Shown: positions 6,423 to 21,360 of the stretch, piece after piece
Position numbering within the stretch: position 1 is the stretch's first letter
Layout: each line of letters begins with the position of its first letter
Origin: Novosphingobium sp.
Lineage (GTDB): Bacteria > Pseudomonadota > Alphaproteobacteria > Sphingomonadales > Sphingomonadaceae
Length of the DNA: 64,000 bases
NCBI GenBank assembly: GCA_017745295.1
Contig: JAGHZR010000018.1
Span: forward strand, 168,043 to 232,042
Direction: 5' to 3'
Notes under the pieces: model-generated
Seen by the model: only the letters and a program-made list of their open reading frames with translations
Databases searched by the model: none
What the model was told of the DNA's origin: nothing
Translations under genes and position numbers: made by a program

Positions 6423-8954
6423 ATGACCGAGCGGTTCGATCCGGCTCAGGCGGACACGCGCTGGCAGGCTGCGTGGGACGACGCGCAGTGCTTCAAGGCG
6501 GACGACACCTCGTCGAAGCCGCGCAGCTTCGTGCTTGAGATGTTCCCCTATCCCTCGGGGCGCATCCACATCGGCCACGTCCGCAACTACACGATGGGCG
6601 ACGTGCTGGCGCGCTACAAGCGCATGACCGGGCACGAAGTGCTCCATCCGATGGGCTGGGACGCCTTCGGCATGCCCGCCGAGAACGCGGCCATGGAAAA
6701 GGGCGTCCATCCCGGCGGCTGGACGCGCGAGAACATTGCCAACATGAAGGCGCAGCTGAAGCGCCTGGGCTTCGCGCTCGACTGGAGCCGCGAGATCGCC
6801 ACCTGCGAGCCGGATTATTACGGCCACGAGCAGGCGCTGTTCATCGATCTCTATGAGAACGGCTTGGTCTACCGCAAGGAATCGGCGGTGAACTGGGATC
6901 CGGTCGACCAGACCGTGCTCGCCAACGAGCAGGTGATCGACGGGCGCGGCTGGCGCTCGGGCGCGCTGGTGGAGAAGCGCAAGCTCTCCCAGTGGTTCCT
7001 CAAGATCACCGACTTCGCGGACGAACTGCTGGAAGGCCTCTCCACGCTCGACAAGTGGCCCGAGAAGGTCCGCACGATGCAGGAGAACTGGATCGGCAAG
7101 TCGCAGGGCCTGCAGTTCAAGTTCGAACTCGCCAGCGAAGTGGGCGGCATCGGATCGGTCGAAGTCTATTCGACCCGCCCGGACACGATCTTCGGCGCCA
7201 GCTTCGTGGCCGTCGCGGCCGATCACCCGATCGCGCAGGCGGTGGCCCAGGGCCGTCCCGAGGTCGAGGACTTCATCGCGCTGTGCAAGCAGGGCGGAAC
7301 GACCGCAGCCGAACTGGAAACCGCGGAGAAGCTGGGCTTCGATACCGGCGTGAAGGCGAAGCATCCGTTCACGGGCGCCGAGCTGCCGGTCTACATCGCC
7401 AACTTCGTGCTGATGGACTACGGCACCGGCGCGGTCATGGCCGTTCCTGGCCACGACCAGCGCGACTTCGAATTCGCCACCAAGTACCAGCTGCCGATCC
7501 TGCGCGTCGTCGCGGCGAGCGAGGCCGATGCCGACAAGCCGTTCGACGGCGAGTCCGAAGCCGGTGACGGCGTCTGCGTCCATTCCGACTTCCTCAACGG
7601 CATGGCCGTGAAGGACGCCAAGGCCGCCGTCATCGCGCGCGCCGAGGCCGAAGGCTGGGGTGAGGGCAAGACCGTGTGGCGCCTGCGCGACTGGGGCGTT
7701 TCGCGCCAGCGCTACTGGGGCACGCCGATCCCGTTCATCCACTGCGAGGTCTGCGGCGTGGTGCCGGTGCCCAAGAAGCACCTGCCGGTCACGCTGCCCG
7801 AGGATGTCGATTTCTCGACCCCCGGCAACCCGCTGGTGCGTCATCCGACCTGGAAGCATGTCGATTGCCCGCAGTGCGGCCATGCCGCGCGCCGCGAGAC
7901 CGACACGCTCGACACTTTCGTCGACAGCTCGTGGTACTTCCTGCGCTTCGCCAGCCAGCCCGAAGATCGCCCGTTCGATCCGGCCAAGATCGCCGAATGG
8001 CTGCCGGTGGAACAGTACATCGGCGGCATCGAGCATGCGATCCTGCACTTGCTCTACGCCCGCTTCTGGACGCGCGCGCTGGCCCGCATCGGCAAGGTCG
8101 AGGTGAAGGAGCCCTTCGCCAGCCTGTTCACGCAGGGCATGGTCACGCACGAGACCTACTTCCGCATCAACGATGCCAACGGCCAGCCGGTCTATTTCTC
8201 GCCCGGCGAGATCGACCGGACCTCGGACGGCGCGACGCTGAAGGCCGACGGTGCCGCCGTCGAAGTCGGCCGCGTCATCAAGATGTCGAAGTCGAAGAAG
8301 AACGTCGTCGACCCCGACGAGATCGTTGCGACCTACGGCGCTGACGCGATCCGCTGGTTCATGCTGTCCGACAGCCCGCCGGAGCGCGACCTGCCGTGGT
8401 CGGAAGCCGGTATCGAGGGTTGCGGCCGCTTCGTGCAGCGCCTGTGGCGCCTGTTCGCCCAGTACGACGCTGCGGCAGAGGGCAAGGACAAGGCGATCGA
8501 CCGCAAGGTCCACCAGACGGTGGCGGCGGTCGCTTCGGACATCGAATCGCTCGGCTTCAACAAGGCCGTGGCGCGCATCTACGAACTGACCGGCGCGGTC
8601 GAGAAAGCGGCCCCTTCGGCCAGCCGCTCGAACGCGATCCGCACGGTTCTGCTGCTCGTCTCGCCGATGATGCCGCACCTTGCCGAAGAAGCCTTTGCGA
8701 CCTTTGGCGAAGGCCTCGTGGCCCAGGCGGCATGGCCCGAAGTCGATCCGGCGCTGCTGGTCGAGGACGAAGTGACCGTGGCGGTCCAGGTGAAGGGCAA
8801 GCTGCGCGACACCCTGACCGTGGCCAAGGGCACCTCCAAGGAAGAGCTTGAAGCGCTTGCCCTTGCCAGCGAGAAAGTGCAGCGTGCACTGGATGGAGCC
8901 GAGGTGAGGAAAGTGATCGTCGTGCCCGACCGTCTGGTCAATCTCGTCGCGTGA
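6423..8954 (+). CDS. leuS: Leucyl-tRNA synthetase
   Basis: LeuRS charges tRNA-Leu in the cytoplasm. The 843-residue class I enzyme has the HIGH-type motif PYPSGRIHIGHVRNY near residues 43-57. The CP1 editing domain follows, with STRPDTIFGASF. The KMSKS loop is seen in KMSKSKKNVVDPDEI near residue 625. A C-terminal anticodon-binding region and a short terminal domain ending VVPDRLVNLVA complete it. A zinc-type knuckle (CEVCGVVPVP, CPQCGHAAR) is also present. Its stop overlaps the lptE start (TGATG), so the two are translationally coupled. Confidence 0.98.
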   Translation: MTERFDPAQADTRWQAAWDDAQCFKADDTSSKPRSFVLEMFPYPSGRIHIGHVRNYTMGDVLARYKRMTGHEVLHPMGWDAFGMPAENAAMEKGVHPGGWTRENIANMKAQLKRLGFALDWSREIATCEPDYYGHEQALFIDLYENGLVYRKESAVNWDPVDQTVLANEQVIDGRGWRSGALVEKRKLSQWFLKITDFADELLEGLSTLDKWPEKVRTMQENWIGKSQGLQFKFELASEVGGIGSVEVYSTRPDTIFGASFVAVAADHPIAQAVAQGRPEVEDFIALCKQGGTTAAELETAEKLGFDTGVKAKHPFTGAELPVYIANFVLMDYGTGAVMAVPGHDQRDFEFATKYQLPILRVVAASEADADKPFDGESEAGDGVCVHSDFLNGMAVKDAKAAVIARAEAEGWGEGKTVWRLRDWGVSRQRYWGTPIPFIHCEVCGVVPVPKKHLPVTLPEDVDFSTPGNPLVRHPTWKHVDCPQCGHAARRETDTLDTFVDSSWYFLRFASQPEDRPFDPAKIAEWLPVEQYIGGIEHAILHLLYARFWTRALARIGKVEVKEPFASLFTQGMVTHETYFRINDANGQPVYFSPGEIDRTSDGATLKADGAAVEVGRVIKMSKSKKNVVDPDEIVATYGADAIRWFMLSDSPPERDLPWSEAGIEGCGRFVQRLWRLFAQYDAAAEGKDKAIDRKVHQTVAAVASDIESLGFNKAVARIYELTGAVEKAAPSASRSNAIRTVLLLVSPMMPHLAEEAFATFGEGLVAQAAWPEVDPALLVEDEVTVAVQVKGKLRDTLTVAKGTSKEELEALALASEKVQRALDGAEVRKVIVVPDRLVNLVA

Positions 8955-9475
8955 TGCGTTTCCTGCGCCTCTTCGGCCCCGCCCTGATGCCCGCTCTGAT
9001 GGGTGCCGCGCTGCTGTCCGGTTGCGGCCTCAAGCCGATGTATGCGGGCGGCGGCGGCGGTGCCGTGGCACAGGGCCTCAAGGGCGTGCAGGTCGCGGCG
9101 ATCGAGGGGCGTGCGGGCTGGCTGGTCCGCAACGCCATCGTCGACCAGCTGGGTGCGGACAAGGGCGGCACGGCGCCGCGCTACCGGCTCGACATTCGCC
9201 TTGATGACAAGCTCGAAGGCTTCGCGCTGCTCTCGGACGATACCATCGGCCGCGAGCGCCGGACCCTGCGCGCGCGCTATCAGCTGGTGGACCTGTCGAG
9301 CAACGAGACCGTGCTCGACGCCACCGCCGGTTCGGATGCAGGTATCGACGTCGTATCGTCCGACTATGCGACGATCGCGGGCGAACAGACCGCGCTCGAA
9401 AACATGTCGAAGGACGTGGCCACCCGCATCGTCACGGCCGTCGCGCTGCGCCTGCGCGGCGACACCAAGCAGTGA
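8954..9475 (+). CDS. lptE: LPS-assembly lipoprotein LptE
   Basis: LptE is the outer-membrane lipoprotein that plugs the LptD barrel and helps insert LPS. The 173-residue protein (ATG 8954; GTG 8951 is also possible) has a signal peptide with lipobox LLSGCGLKPMY, the GCGL(K/R)P(M/L)Y pattern typical of LptE. Central features are the NAIVDQL and YRLDIRLDD blocks. It overlaps leuS and precedes holA by 22 bp, the standard leuS-lptE-holA arrangement. lptC and lptA of the same pathway lie at 12.2-13.4 kb. Confidence 0.9.
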   Translation: MRFLRLFGPALMPALMGAALLSGCGLKPMYAGGGGGAVAQGLKGVQVAAIEGRAGWLVRNAIVDQLGADKGGTAPRYRLDIRLDDKLEGFALLSDDTIGRERRTLRARYQLVDLSSNETVLDATAGSDAGIDVVSSDYATIAGEQTALENMSKDVATRIVTAVALRLRGDTKQ

Positions 9476-9497
9476 ACCGGGCGCGAGTCACGGAGAC

Positions 9498-10556
9498 GTG
9501 AAAGCCACCCAGAAGGATTTCGGCGGCCTTGCAGCCCGCGCCGCACAGCAGGCGCGGGTTTTCTTCTTCTGCGGCCCGGACGAGGCCGGAGCCAGCGATG
9601 CGGCTGCGAAGATCGTCTCCTGCCTAACCGATCCCGGTGAGCGGGTCGAGATCGCCGGATCGGACTTGCGCCGCGACCCGGTGAAGCTGGGCGACGAGGC
9701 CCGCTCCAACTCGCTGTTCGGCGGCACTTCGCGCCACATCTGGATTCGCGCCCAGGGCGACGAGGCCCACGACGCGGTCCAGATACTGCTCGAAAGCGAT
9801 GTCGATGCCTGCCCGGTGCTGATCGTGGCAACCGGCGCCACCGACAAGTCGCGCACCGCCAAGCTGCTTGCCGCCCGGCCGGACGGGCTGGTGGCGATGT
9901 TCTACCCGCCCGACCTCGCCGCGGTAACCGGCGCCGTGCGGACGATGGCCAACGGCGCCGGACTCAAGATGGGCAGCGATCTCGCCCAGCGGATCGCGCG
10001 GGCCTCGGGCCTCGATACGCGGCTGGCGCGCTCGGAAGTGACCAAGCTGGCGCTCTATCTCGATGCCAGCGCCGAAACTCCGCGCGCGGTGTCGAGCGCT
10101 GATCTCGATGCCGTGGGCGCGGCGACCGAGGACGACGACTTCGGCCCGCTGGTCGACGCGGTGCTGGGTGGCAAGCGCGAGGCGATAGGCCCCGAACTCA
10201 AGCGCCTGCGCGATCAGGGCATCAATGCCGTCGGCCTGCTGCTGGCCTTCGAGCGCCGAGCGGCGCAACTGGCGAGCCTCAATTCCCGGCTGGGAAGGGG
10301 CGGCGACCCCGCAGCGCTGATCGAATCGGAAGCGGCGGCCCGCCGAATTTTCTGGAAGGACAAACCAGCCCTCGGGGTGCAATTGCGTATCTGGCGTGGT
10401 AATCGTCTCGAACGCTTGGTGGCCCGTCTTATTGCGATGCACCAATCGCTGCTGGCCAATAGCCAGGACGCTGACCTTCTGCTGGCCGAAGGGTTAGTCG
10501 AAATAGCCAGAATTTCTACGTTCGATGGCAAACAACGGATAAAAAGAACAGCTTAA
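9498..10556 (+). CDS. holA: DNA polymerase III subunit delta
   Basis: HolA is part of the clamp loader that opens the beta sliding clamp. The frame is open far upstream through lptE, but the true start is probably GTG 9498, 22 bp after lptE, giving 352 residues. Its N-terminus (VKATQKDFGG, then RVFFFCGPDEAG) fits the family, as do ARSNSLFGG, FYPPDLAAVTGAVRTMA and the late LLLAFERRAAQLA block. ATG codons are not available at a better place. Confidence 0.92.
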   Translation: MKATQKDFGGLAARAAQQARVFFFCGPDEAGASDAAAKIVSCLTDPGERVEIAGSDLRRDPVKLGDEARSNSLFGGTSRHIWIRAQGDEAHDAVQILLESDVDACPVLIVATGATDKSRTAKLLAARPDGLVAMFYPPDLAAVTGAVRTMANGAGLKMGSDLAQRIARASGLDTRLARSEVTKLALYLDASAETPRAVSSADLDAVGAATEDDDFGPLVDAVLGGKREAIGPELKRLRDQGINAVGLLLAFERRAAQLASLNSRLGRGGDPAALIESEAAARRIFWKDKPALGVQLRIWRGNRLERLVARLIAMHQSLLANSQDADLLLAEGLVEIARISTFDGKQRIKRTA

Positions 10557-10672
10557 CTGAATCGGCTTTCCTGCACGGATGGAATGATCATAAGTGCATT
10601 CGTCTACCGCAGTGCAGCACGGACATCGAATCCGTGGCTGTGGCGATAGACGGAAGAGGGGATCCGGGGGGC

Positions 10673-12103
10673 ATGAGTTCGACAATCGGGAGTGTTGAAC
10701 GCATGAATGCGCCATTTGCAGTTACGACCCAAGCCGTTCAGCGCTCCGAGGCAGACGAACTTCTCGTCGCACCTTCGCTCGAACGCCGACGGCTTCAATG
10801 TTATCTTGCCTTGCTCGTGGGGGACCTCGTGGCCCTTCTGGCGGGCTTCGCGCTTGCGGGCTGGCTTTACGACAGCGGCCAGGGAATGGAGATGGCACTC
10901 GTCTACGGACAAGTGCTGCTGCCGATCTTCCTGACGCTGGCGTTGTACAACGCCGCCTATTCCACCGACGCCCTGCGCGACGGCTGGCGGGGCATTTTCC
11001 GTGCGGAAGTCTCGATGGTGGTGGCGGTCGTCGTCGTCGTCTTCGTACAGTTCCTCATGAAGTCCTCGGCGGAGCTGTCTCGCGGTGCCTTCAGCGGCGG
11101 CGTGATCTGCGCCATGGCGCTGATCGCCTGGTCGCGGCTCCAGCTTCGCAGTTTCGTGAACTGGCGCTGCGGCGCCAATGTCATCAACGAACTTGTCATC
11201 GATGACGGCGGACCCCAGCTGCGCATGCCCGGCGCGATTCGCGTCTCGGCAGCGGCCATGGGGCTGCGTCCCAATCTCAAGGACCCCGATTCGCTCGACC
11301 GCGTCGGCCTCGTCCTGCGCAATATCGACCGGGTGGTGGTGAGCTGCCCCGCCGATCGCCGCGCCGAATGGGCGATGGTGCTCAAGGGCGCCAATGTCGA
11401 CGGCGAAGTGCTGGACGACGAAGTGGCGCGCCTCGGCGCCCAGGGCGCGCGCGTGACCGGCCAGCACGGGCTGCTGCTCGTTTCCGCCGGGCCGCTGGGG
11501 ATCCGCGAACGCGCGATCAAGCGCATCTTCGACGTCGCCTTTTCCGGCGGCGCGATCCTCGCGCTCTCGCCGCTGCTGCTGGTCGTGGCCCTTGCGGTCA
11601 AGCTGCAGGACGGGGGGCCGGTGTTCTTCGTCCAGCGCCGCATGGGCCGGGGCAACACCTTCTTCAACATGTACAAGTTCCGCAGCATGACGCAGGCCCT
11701 CTGCGACAGCAACGGCAACGTCTCGGCCTCGAAGGGAGACCAGCGCATCACCCGCGTCGGCCGCTTCATTCGCGGCACCAGCATCGACGAGCTGCCGCAG
11801 CTGTTCAACGTGCTGCTGGGCGACATGAGCCTGGTCGGCCCGCGTCCCCACGCCACCGGCTCGCTGGCGGGCGACAAGCTGTTCTGGGAAGTCGACCGTC
11901 GCTACTGGCAGCGCCACAGCCTTAAGCCGGGCCTGAGCGGCCTCGCCCAGGTGCGCGGCTATCGCGGCGCCACCGACCAGGAATCGGACCTCATCAACCG
12001 CCTCCAGTCCGATCTGGAGTACCTCGAAGGCTGGACCATCATGCGCGACCTGCACATCATGTTCCTGACCGCACGGGTGCTGGTCCACGACAAGGCATTC
12101 TGA
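10673..12103 (+). CDS. Polyprenyl-phosphate hexose-1-phosphate transferase (exopolysaccharide initiating sugar transferase)
   Basis: 476 residues from ATG 10673, preceded by GGAAGAGGGG. Several hydrophobic helices lie in the first 150 residues, then a soluble linker, then a membrane re-entrant helix and a bacterial sugar transferase domain (PF02397). Domain motifs: KRIFDVAFSGG, VFFVQRRMGRG, MYKFRSM, DELPQLFNVLLGDMSLVGPRP and KPGLSGLAQVRGYRG. Such enzymes load the first sugar phosphate onto undecaprenyl phosphate for exopolysaccharide or O-antigen. The specific sugar cannot be read from sequence. GTG 10634 and ATG 10703 are alternative starts. It is separated from the rest of any polysaccharide cluster. 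Confidence 0.9.
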   Translation: MSSTIGSVERMNAPFAVTTQAVQRSEADELLVAPSLERRRLQCYLALLVGDLVALLAGFALAGWLYDSGQGMEMALVYGQVLLPIFLTLALYNAAYSTDALRDGWRGIFRAEVSMVVAVVVVVFVQFLMKSSAELSRGAFSGGVICAMALIAWSRLQLRSFVNWRCGANVINELVIDDGGPQLRMPGAIRVSAAAMGLRPNLKDPDSLDRVGLVLRNIDRVVVSCPADRRAEWAMVLKGANVDGEVLDDEVARLGAQGARVTGQHGLLLVSAGPLGIRERAIKRIFDVAFSGGAILALSPLLLVVALAVKLQDGGPVFFVQRRMGRGNTFFNMYKFRSMTQALCDSNGNVSASKGDQRITRVGRFIRGTSIDELPQLFNVLLGDMSLVGPRPHATGSLAGDKLFWEVDRRYWQRHSLKPGLSGLAQVRGYRGATDQESDLINRLQSDLEYLEGWTIMRDLHIMFLTARVLVHDKAF

Positions 12104-12138
12104 TCGAGGCGGAGCCTTTCCCGAAGGCCGCCCAGAAC

Positions 12139-12182
12139 GAAAAAGGCCGGTTACGACAGGGTGTCGTAACCGGCCTTTTTCG
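12139..12182. terminator. Bidirectional intrinsic terminator
   Basis: A near-perfect palindrome (AAAAAGGCCGGTTACGAC and its complement around a short loop) is flanked by A- and T-tracts on both sides. It lies between the convergent sugar transferase and lptA genes and should stop both. Confidence 0.92.
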
Positions 12183-12206
12183 TTTCCTTCCGGAGCCTCT
12201 CCGGGA

Positions 12207-12728
12207 TCAGTTCTTCTTCTTGGGTACGTTGAACGTGCCCTTTACCCGCCCGCCGGAGGCCGAGGAGACGCCGCTCTTGAGGTCCATCACGAAACGGCCG
12301 CCGCGCAAGGTATCGCCGGTGCCGCGCTTGAGTGTGGCATTGCCGACCATCGTCACGATGCGCTGGTTGAGGTCGTAGATCGCGGTGTCGCCGGTCGCCA
12401 CCTGATCCTGGCGGGTGACGACGACATTGCCGCTGGCGGTAATCCGCTGCACCTGCGTCTGGTCGCCCTTGATAAAGTCGATCACGGTGCGGGCACCGCG
12501 CAGGCGCAGGTCGGCCTGGGTGATATCGACATTGCCGGTCAGCACGACGCGGTTCTGCTTGTCCTGAAGCTCGATGCGGTCGGCACCGAAATCGACGGGC
12601 GCGTCGGAATTGTGGCCGGAGATCGCCTGGGCGCCAAGCTGCTGCCCGGCGACGAACAGGGCGAGCCCGGCCACCGGCACCGCGAGAGCGATGCGGAACT
12701 TGCGGGATTCAAACAAGCGGCGGGTCAT
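12207..12728 (-). CDS. lptA: LPS transport periplasmic protein LptA
   Basis: LptA forms the periplasmic bridge that carries LPS from LptC to LptD. The 173-residue protein begins MTRRLFESRK, with a hydrophobic signal segment about residues 12-32. The OstA/LptA beta-jellyroll follows: FGADRIELQDKQNRVVLTGNV, quoted as IELQDKQNRVVLTGN, then TASGNVVVTRQDQVATGD. A basic tail VPKKKN ends it. The start ATG 12728 overlaps the lptC stop by four bases (ATGA). The frame stays open further upstream through lptC, but that part is out of frame for the real gene pair. Confidence 0.92.
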   Translation of the reverse strand: MTRRLFESRKFRIALAVPVAGLALFVAGQQLGAQAISGHNSDAPVDFGADRIELQDKQNRVVLTGNVDITQADLRLRGARTVIDFIKGDQTQVQRITASGNVVVTRQDQVATGDTAIYDLNQRIVTMVGNATLKRGTGDTLRGGRFVMDLKSGVSSASGGRVKGTFNVPKKKN

Positions 12729-13372
12729 TGCGGCATCCTCAGCTTGCCGGGCGTGATGCGCATCCGGGCATGGCCTTCGAGTGTAACGGTGCGGGTGTCG
12801 AGATCGGCGTGCATCGCATCGGCCTTGAACGTGCCCGAGGGCACGGTGCCCTGGACGCCGCCCGATGCGACCGCCGTCTTCTGCTTGATGTCGACGTCGA
12901 CCTTGCTGGTGGTCATCGTATAGCCGTCGGACGACTTGAAGTTGACCGGGCCATCGACCGCCATCGTGTCCTTGTCGAAATTGTAGGCGCCGCGCGGCGC
13001 CACGATATCGGCGGGGCCGTCGCGCAGGGCCATCTGGGCGACCAGCTTCTGCATTTCGACGATGGGAATATCCGGCGAACGCTGGACGGCGGTGCCTGCC
13101 GTCACCACGAAGTCGCGGCCCTCGTTGTCTTGTCCGCGATAGGCGGCATCCGCCACGGCGATACGCTCGCCGGTGGTCGCCACCTTGTTGCGGTCCAGCA
13201 GGAAGCTGATCTCTCCGCGCGGGGAGAGCGGGACCAGGATCATGACGGCCGCGATCAGGCCGATGCCCGCAGGCAGGGCCTTGGCAAGGAAGGCCACCAT
13301 GCGATCGTGCGAGCCGCCGGGCGCGGCGAAGTGCCGGCGGCGATTGCGGATCTGGTTGGCTTCGACCGACAT
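12725..13372 (-). CDS. lptC: LPS export protein LptC
   Basis: LptC is the inner-membrane bitopic partner of the LptBFG transporter and hands LPS to LptA. The 215-residue protein has a cytoplasmic N-terminus, one membrane helix near residues 30-48 (LPAGIGLIAAVMILVPLSP) and a periplasmic jellyroll with YNFDKDTMAVDGPV and HARMRITPGKLRMP. It overlaps lptA by four bases and follows the RNase D gene by 17 bp, so rnd-lptC-lptA is probably one transcript. Confidence 0.9.
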   Translation of the reverse strand: MSVEANQIRNRRRHFAAPGGSHDRMVAFLAKALPAGIGLIAAVMILVPLSPRGEISFLLDRNKVATTGERIAVADAAYRGQDNEGRDFVVTAGTAVQRSPDIPIVEMQKLVAQMALRDGPADIVAPRGAYNFDKDTMAVDGPVNFKSSDGYTMTTSKVDVDIKQKTAVASGGVQGTVPSGTFKADAMHADLDTRTVTLEGHARMRITPGKLRMPQ

Positions 13373-13389
13373 GCGTGGCTAGGCTCCGA

Positions 13390-14013
13390 TCACGCGGCTT
13401 CGTGGCTGAAGATGTCGTGATCCGGCCAACCGGCAAGGTCGAGCCGGGCGCGGGCGGGCAGGAAGTCGAAGCAGGACTGGGCAATCTCGGTGCGATTCTC
13501 GCGGGCGAGGCGCACGACGAGAATCTGGTGCATCGCGTGGAGGTAGCGCACGTCCGAGGCGGCGTATTCCTTCTGCGGCTCGGTCAGTTCGGCCGCGCCC
13601 CAGTCGCTCGACTGCTGCTGCTTCGACACTTCCTTGCCGAGCAGTTCGCGCACGAGATCCTTGAGGCCGTGGCGGTCGGTATACGTGCGGGTCAGCTTGC
13701 TGGCGATCTTGGTGCAGAACACCGGCGCGGCGGTGACGCCGAGGTAGTGCTCGATCGCGGCGAGATCGAACCGCGCGAAGTGATAGAGCTTCAGCCGGGC
13801 CGGATCGGCCAGCACCGCCTTCAGGTTCGGCGCGGCGAAGTCGCTGCCGGGCGCAAAGCGGACGAGATGCTCGTCGCCCTGTCCGTCGGAAATCTGGACT
13901 ACGCAAAGGCGGTCGCGCGGGGTGATCAGGCCCATCGTCTCGGTGTCGACGGCAACGGGTCCCGGCGCAAGCACGCCTTCGGGGAGATCTTCTTCGTGGA
14001 GATAGACAGCCAT
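13390..14013 (-). CDS. rnd: Ribonuclease D-like 3'-5' exonuclease
   Basis: 207 residues from ATG 14013. The DEDD nuclease signature is complete: VAVDTETMGL (DxE), the second Asp in HFARFDLAAI, and YAASDVRYLHAM (YxxxD). It is much shorter than E. coli RNase D and lacks the HRDC domains, as in many alphaproteobacterial short RNase D proteins. It acts on tRNA or other structured RNA 3' ends. A longer ORF up to 14130 runs into the divergent ung gene and is rejected. It heads the lptC-lptA operon. Confidence 0.88.
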   Translation of the reverse strand: MAVYLHEEDLPEGVLAPGPVAVDTETMGLITPRDRLCVVQISDGQGDEHLVRFAPGSDFAAPNLKAVLADPARLKLYHFARFDLAAIEHYLGVTAAPVFCTKIASKLTRTYTDRHGLKDLVRELLGKEVSKQQQSSDWGAAELTEPQKEYAASDVRYLHAMHQILVVRLARENRTEIAQSCFDFLPARARLDLAGWPDHDIFSHEAA

Positions 14014-14078
14014 AGTCCGAAAATGCTTAGGGACTGGGCCTGAGTTTCGCAAATGGTTTAGGCGGGAGTACGGCGCGA

Positions 14079-14768
14079 ATGGAGGTCTCGGGATCGCTTC
14101 AGGGCGTGCCGCCATCCTGGCAACCGGCACTGGGGGCCGTGCTCGATTCGCCGCAATTGCGCCAACTCGGCGGCTGGCTCAAGGCCGAGGAAGCCGCGGG
14201 CAAGCGGATCTATCCGCCGCGCGGCAGCCGTCTGCGCGCGCTGGAGTTGACACCGCTCGATTCTGTACGCGTCGTCATCCTCGGGCAGGACCCTTATCAC
14301 GGGCCGGGGCAGGCGCATGGCCTGTCGTTCTCGGTGCCGGAAGGCGTCAAAGTGCCGCCATCGCTGGTCAACATCTACAAGGAACTGGCGACCGACTGCG
14401 GCGTGACCGCGCCGGGGCATGGCAATCTCGAACACTGGGCACGGCAGGGGGTGCTCCTGCTCAACAATGCGCTGACGGTCGAGGAAGCGCAGGCGGGTTC
14501 GCACCAGAACAAGGGGTGGGAAGCCATCACCGATGCGGCGGTCGCGGCGGTCGCGGCCAAGGCGGAGCCTTGCGTGTTCCTGCTCTGGGGCAGTCACGCT
14601 CAGAAAAAAGCGATGCGGGTGCCGGGCCTGGCTTCGAGCCACCATATGGTGCTGACCGCGCCTCACCCCAGCCCGCTGTCGGCCCATCGCGGCTTCCTGG
14701 GTTGCCGTCATTTCAGCAAGGCCAACGCGTTTTTGGCGGCGCATGGGCGCGGGACGATCGACTGGTAA
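14079..14768 (+). CDS. ung: Uracil-DNA glycosylase (family 1)
   Basis: Ung removes uracil from DNA to start base-excision repair. The 229-residue protein has the catalytic-water motif GQDPYHGPGQAHGLSFSV near residues 67-84. The uracil-binding region is LLLNNALTVEEAQAGSH, and the DNA-intercalating loop is HPSPLSAHRGF near residue 193. LLWGSHAQKK is also conserved. It is divergent from rnd with 65 bp between the starts. Confidence 0.97.
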   Translation: MEVSGSLQGVPPSWQPALGAVLDSPQLRQLGGWLKAEEAAGKRIYPPRGSRLRALELTPLDSVRVVILGQDPYHGPGQAHGLSFSVPEGVKVPPSLVNIYKELATDCGVTAPGHGNLEHWARQGVLLLNNALTVEEAQAGSHQNKGWEAITDAAVAAVAAKAEPCVFLLWGSHAQKKAMRVPGLASSHHMVLTAPHPSPLSAHRGFLGCRHFSKANAFLAAHGRGTIDW

Positions 14769-14771
14769 GGT

Positions 14772-14800
14772 CGTCGTCCCGGATCAGGTCCGGGACGACG
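14772..14800. repeat. Short palindrome after ung
   Basis: Arms CGTCGTCCCGGA and TCCGGGACGACG form a 12-bp stem with a 5-nt loop, beginning 4 bp after the ung stop. It may act as the ung transcript end but has no U-tract. Confidence 0.6.
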
Positions 14801-14840
14801 TCAGGCTGAAACGCCCATCGAGATTGTGCGGAAAGCGATC

Positions 14841-14959
14841 GCGCGGACGGGCTTCGACAAGCTCAGCCACAGCGGGTGAGGGGTGTCGCCTTTCCACCCA
14901 GATCAAGAAGATACCCTTCCAGAACCGCTCAGGCTGAGCCTGTCGAAGCCCGTCCGCGC
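14841..14959. repeat. Inverted repeat, family C copy 2
   Basis: Arm GCGCGGACGGGCTTCGACAA (14841-14860) plus GCTCAG recurs inverted at 14932-14959 as GGCTGAGCCTGTCGAAGCCC and onward. The outer 10 bp are shared by both arms, so this copy is longer than the one at 415. It lies between convergent ung and gltD. Confidence 0.8.
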
Positions 14960-14966
14960 CCAATCG

Positions 14967-14998
14967 AAAAAAGGGGCGCACCTTGCGGTACGCCCCTT
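14967..14998 (-). terminator. Intrinsic terminator of gltBD
   Basis: On the minus strand the stem AAGGGGCG / CGCCCCTT with an extended ACC/GGT inner pair is followed by TTTTTT. It lies 23 bp past the gltD stop. Confidence 0.85.
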
Positions 14999-15020
14999 CC
15001 TCAAACGGTAATGCGAAAGA

Positions 15021-16454
<1,434 letters not shown>

Positions 16455-16471
16455 CTTACTAATTCCCGATC

Positions 16472-21109
<4,638 letters not shown>

Positions 21110-21304
21110 CGATAAAAACCCATCCTGTCATTTTTTGCCGGGGACCTTTCGTCGCGCCCGCTGCGCACGAATCGTGCGGCAGCAAGGTGCGTCATGGTGG
21201 TCCCAAGCGCCCCCATGACGATTACGGGACGCTTTTGCAATGGCGAAGGCAGGGGGTTGCGCAAAATTTAGTGCGTGTGCGCGGTAAAAAAGGGAATTTT
21301 GTTA

Positions 21305-21344
21305 TGCGAGAATGGGTCTCAATTGCGTGAAACGCATTCTCGCA
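21305..21344. terminator. Inverted repeat downstream of the acidic membrane protein gene
   Basis: TGCGAGAATG and CATTCTCGCA form a perfect 10-bp stem around a 20-nt loop. It lies 17 bp past the stop of the 21361-23268 gene and 196 bp upstream of gltB. A T-rich run comes only about 13 nt later, so termination is weakly supported. An operator in front of gltB is an alternative. Nothing else is evident in 21110-21304. Confidence 0.45.
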
Positions 21345-21360
21345 AGGCAAGGAGCCGGTT

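Noticed and set aside
6381..8678. 765-codon frame opposite leuS
   Set aside because: Antisense shadow of a certain gene, with no recognisable motif.
21305..21344. Fur-type iron operator
   Set aside because: The palindrome with GAGAATG resembles some Fur boxes, but it lies at the end of a gene and 196 bp from gltB; not enough support.
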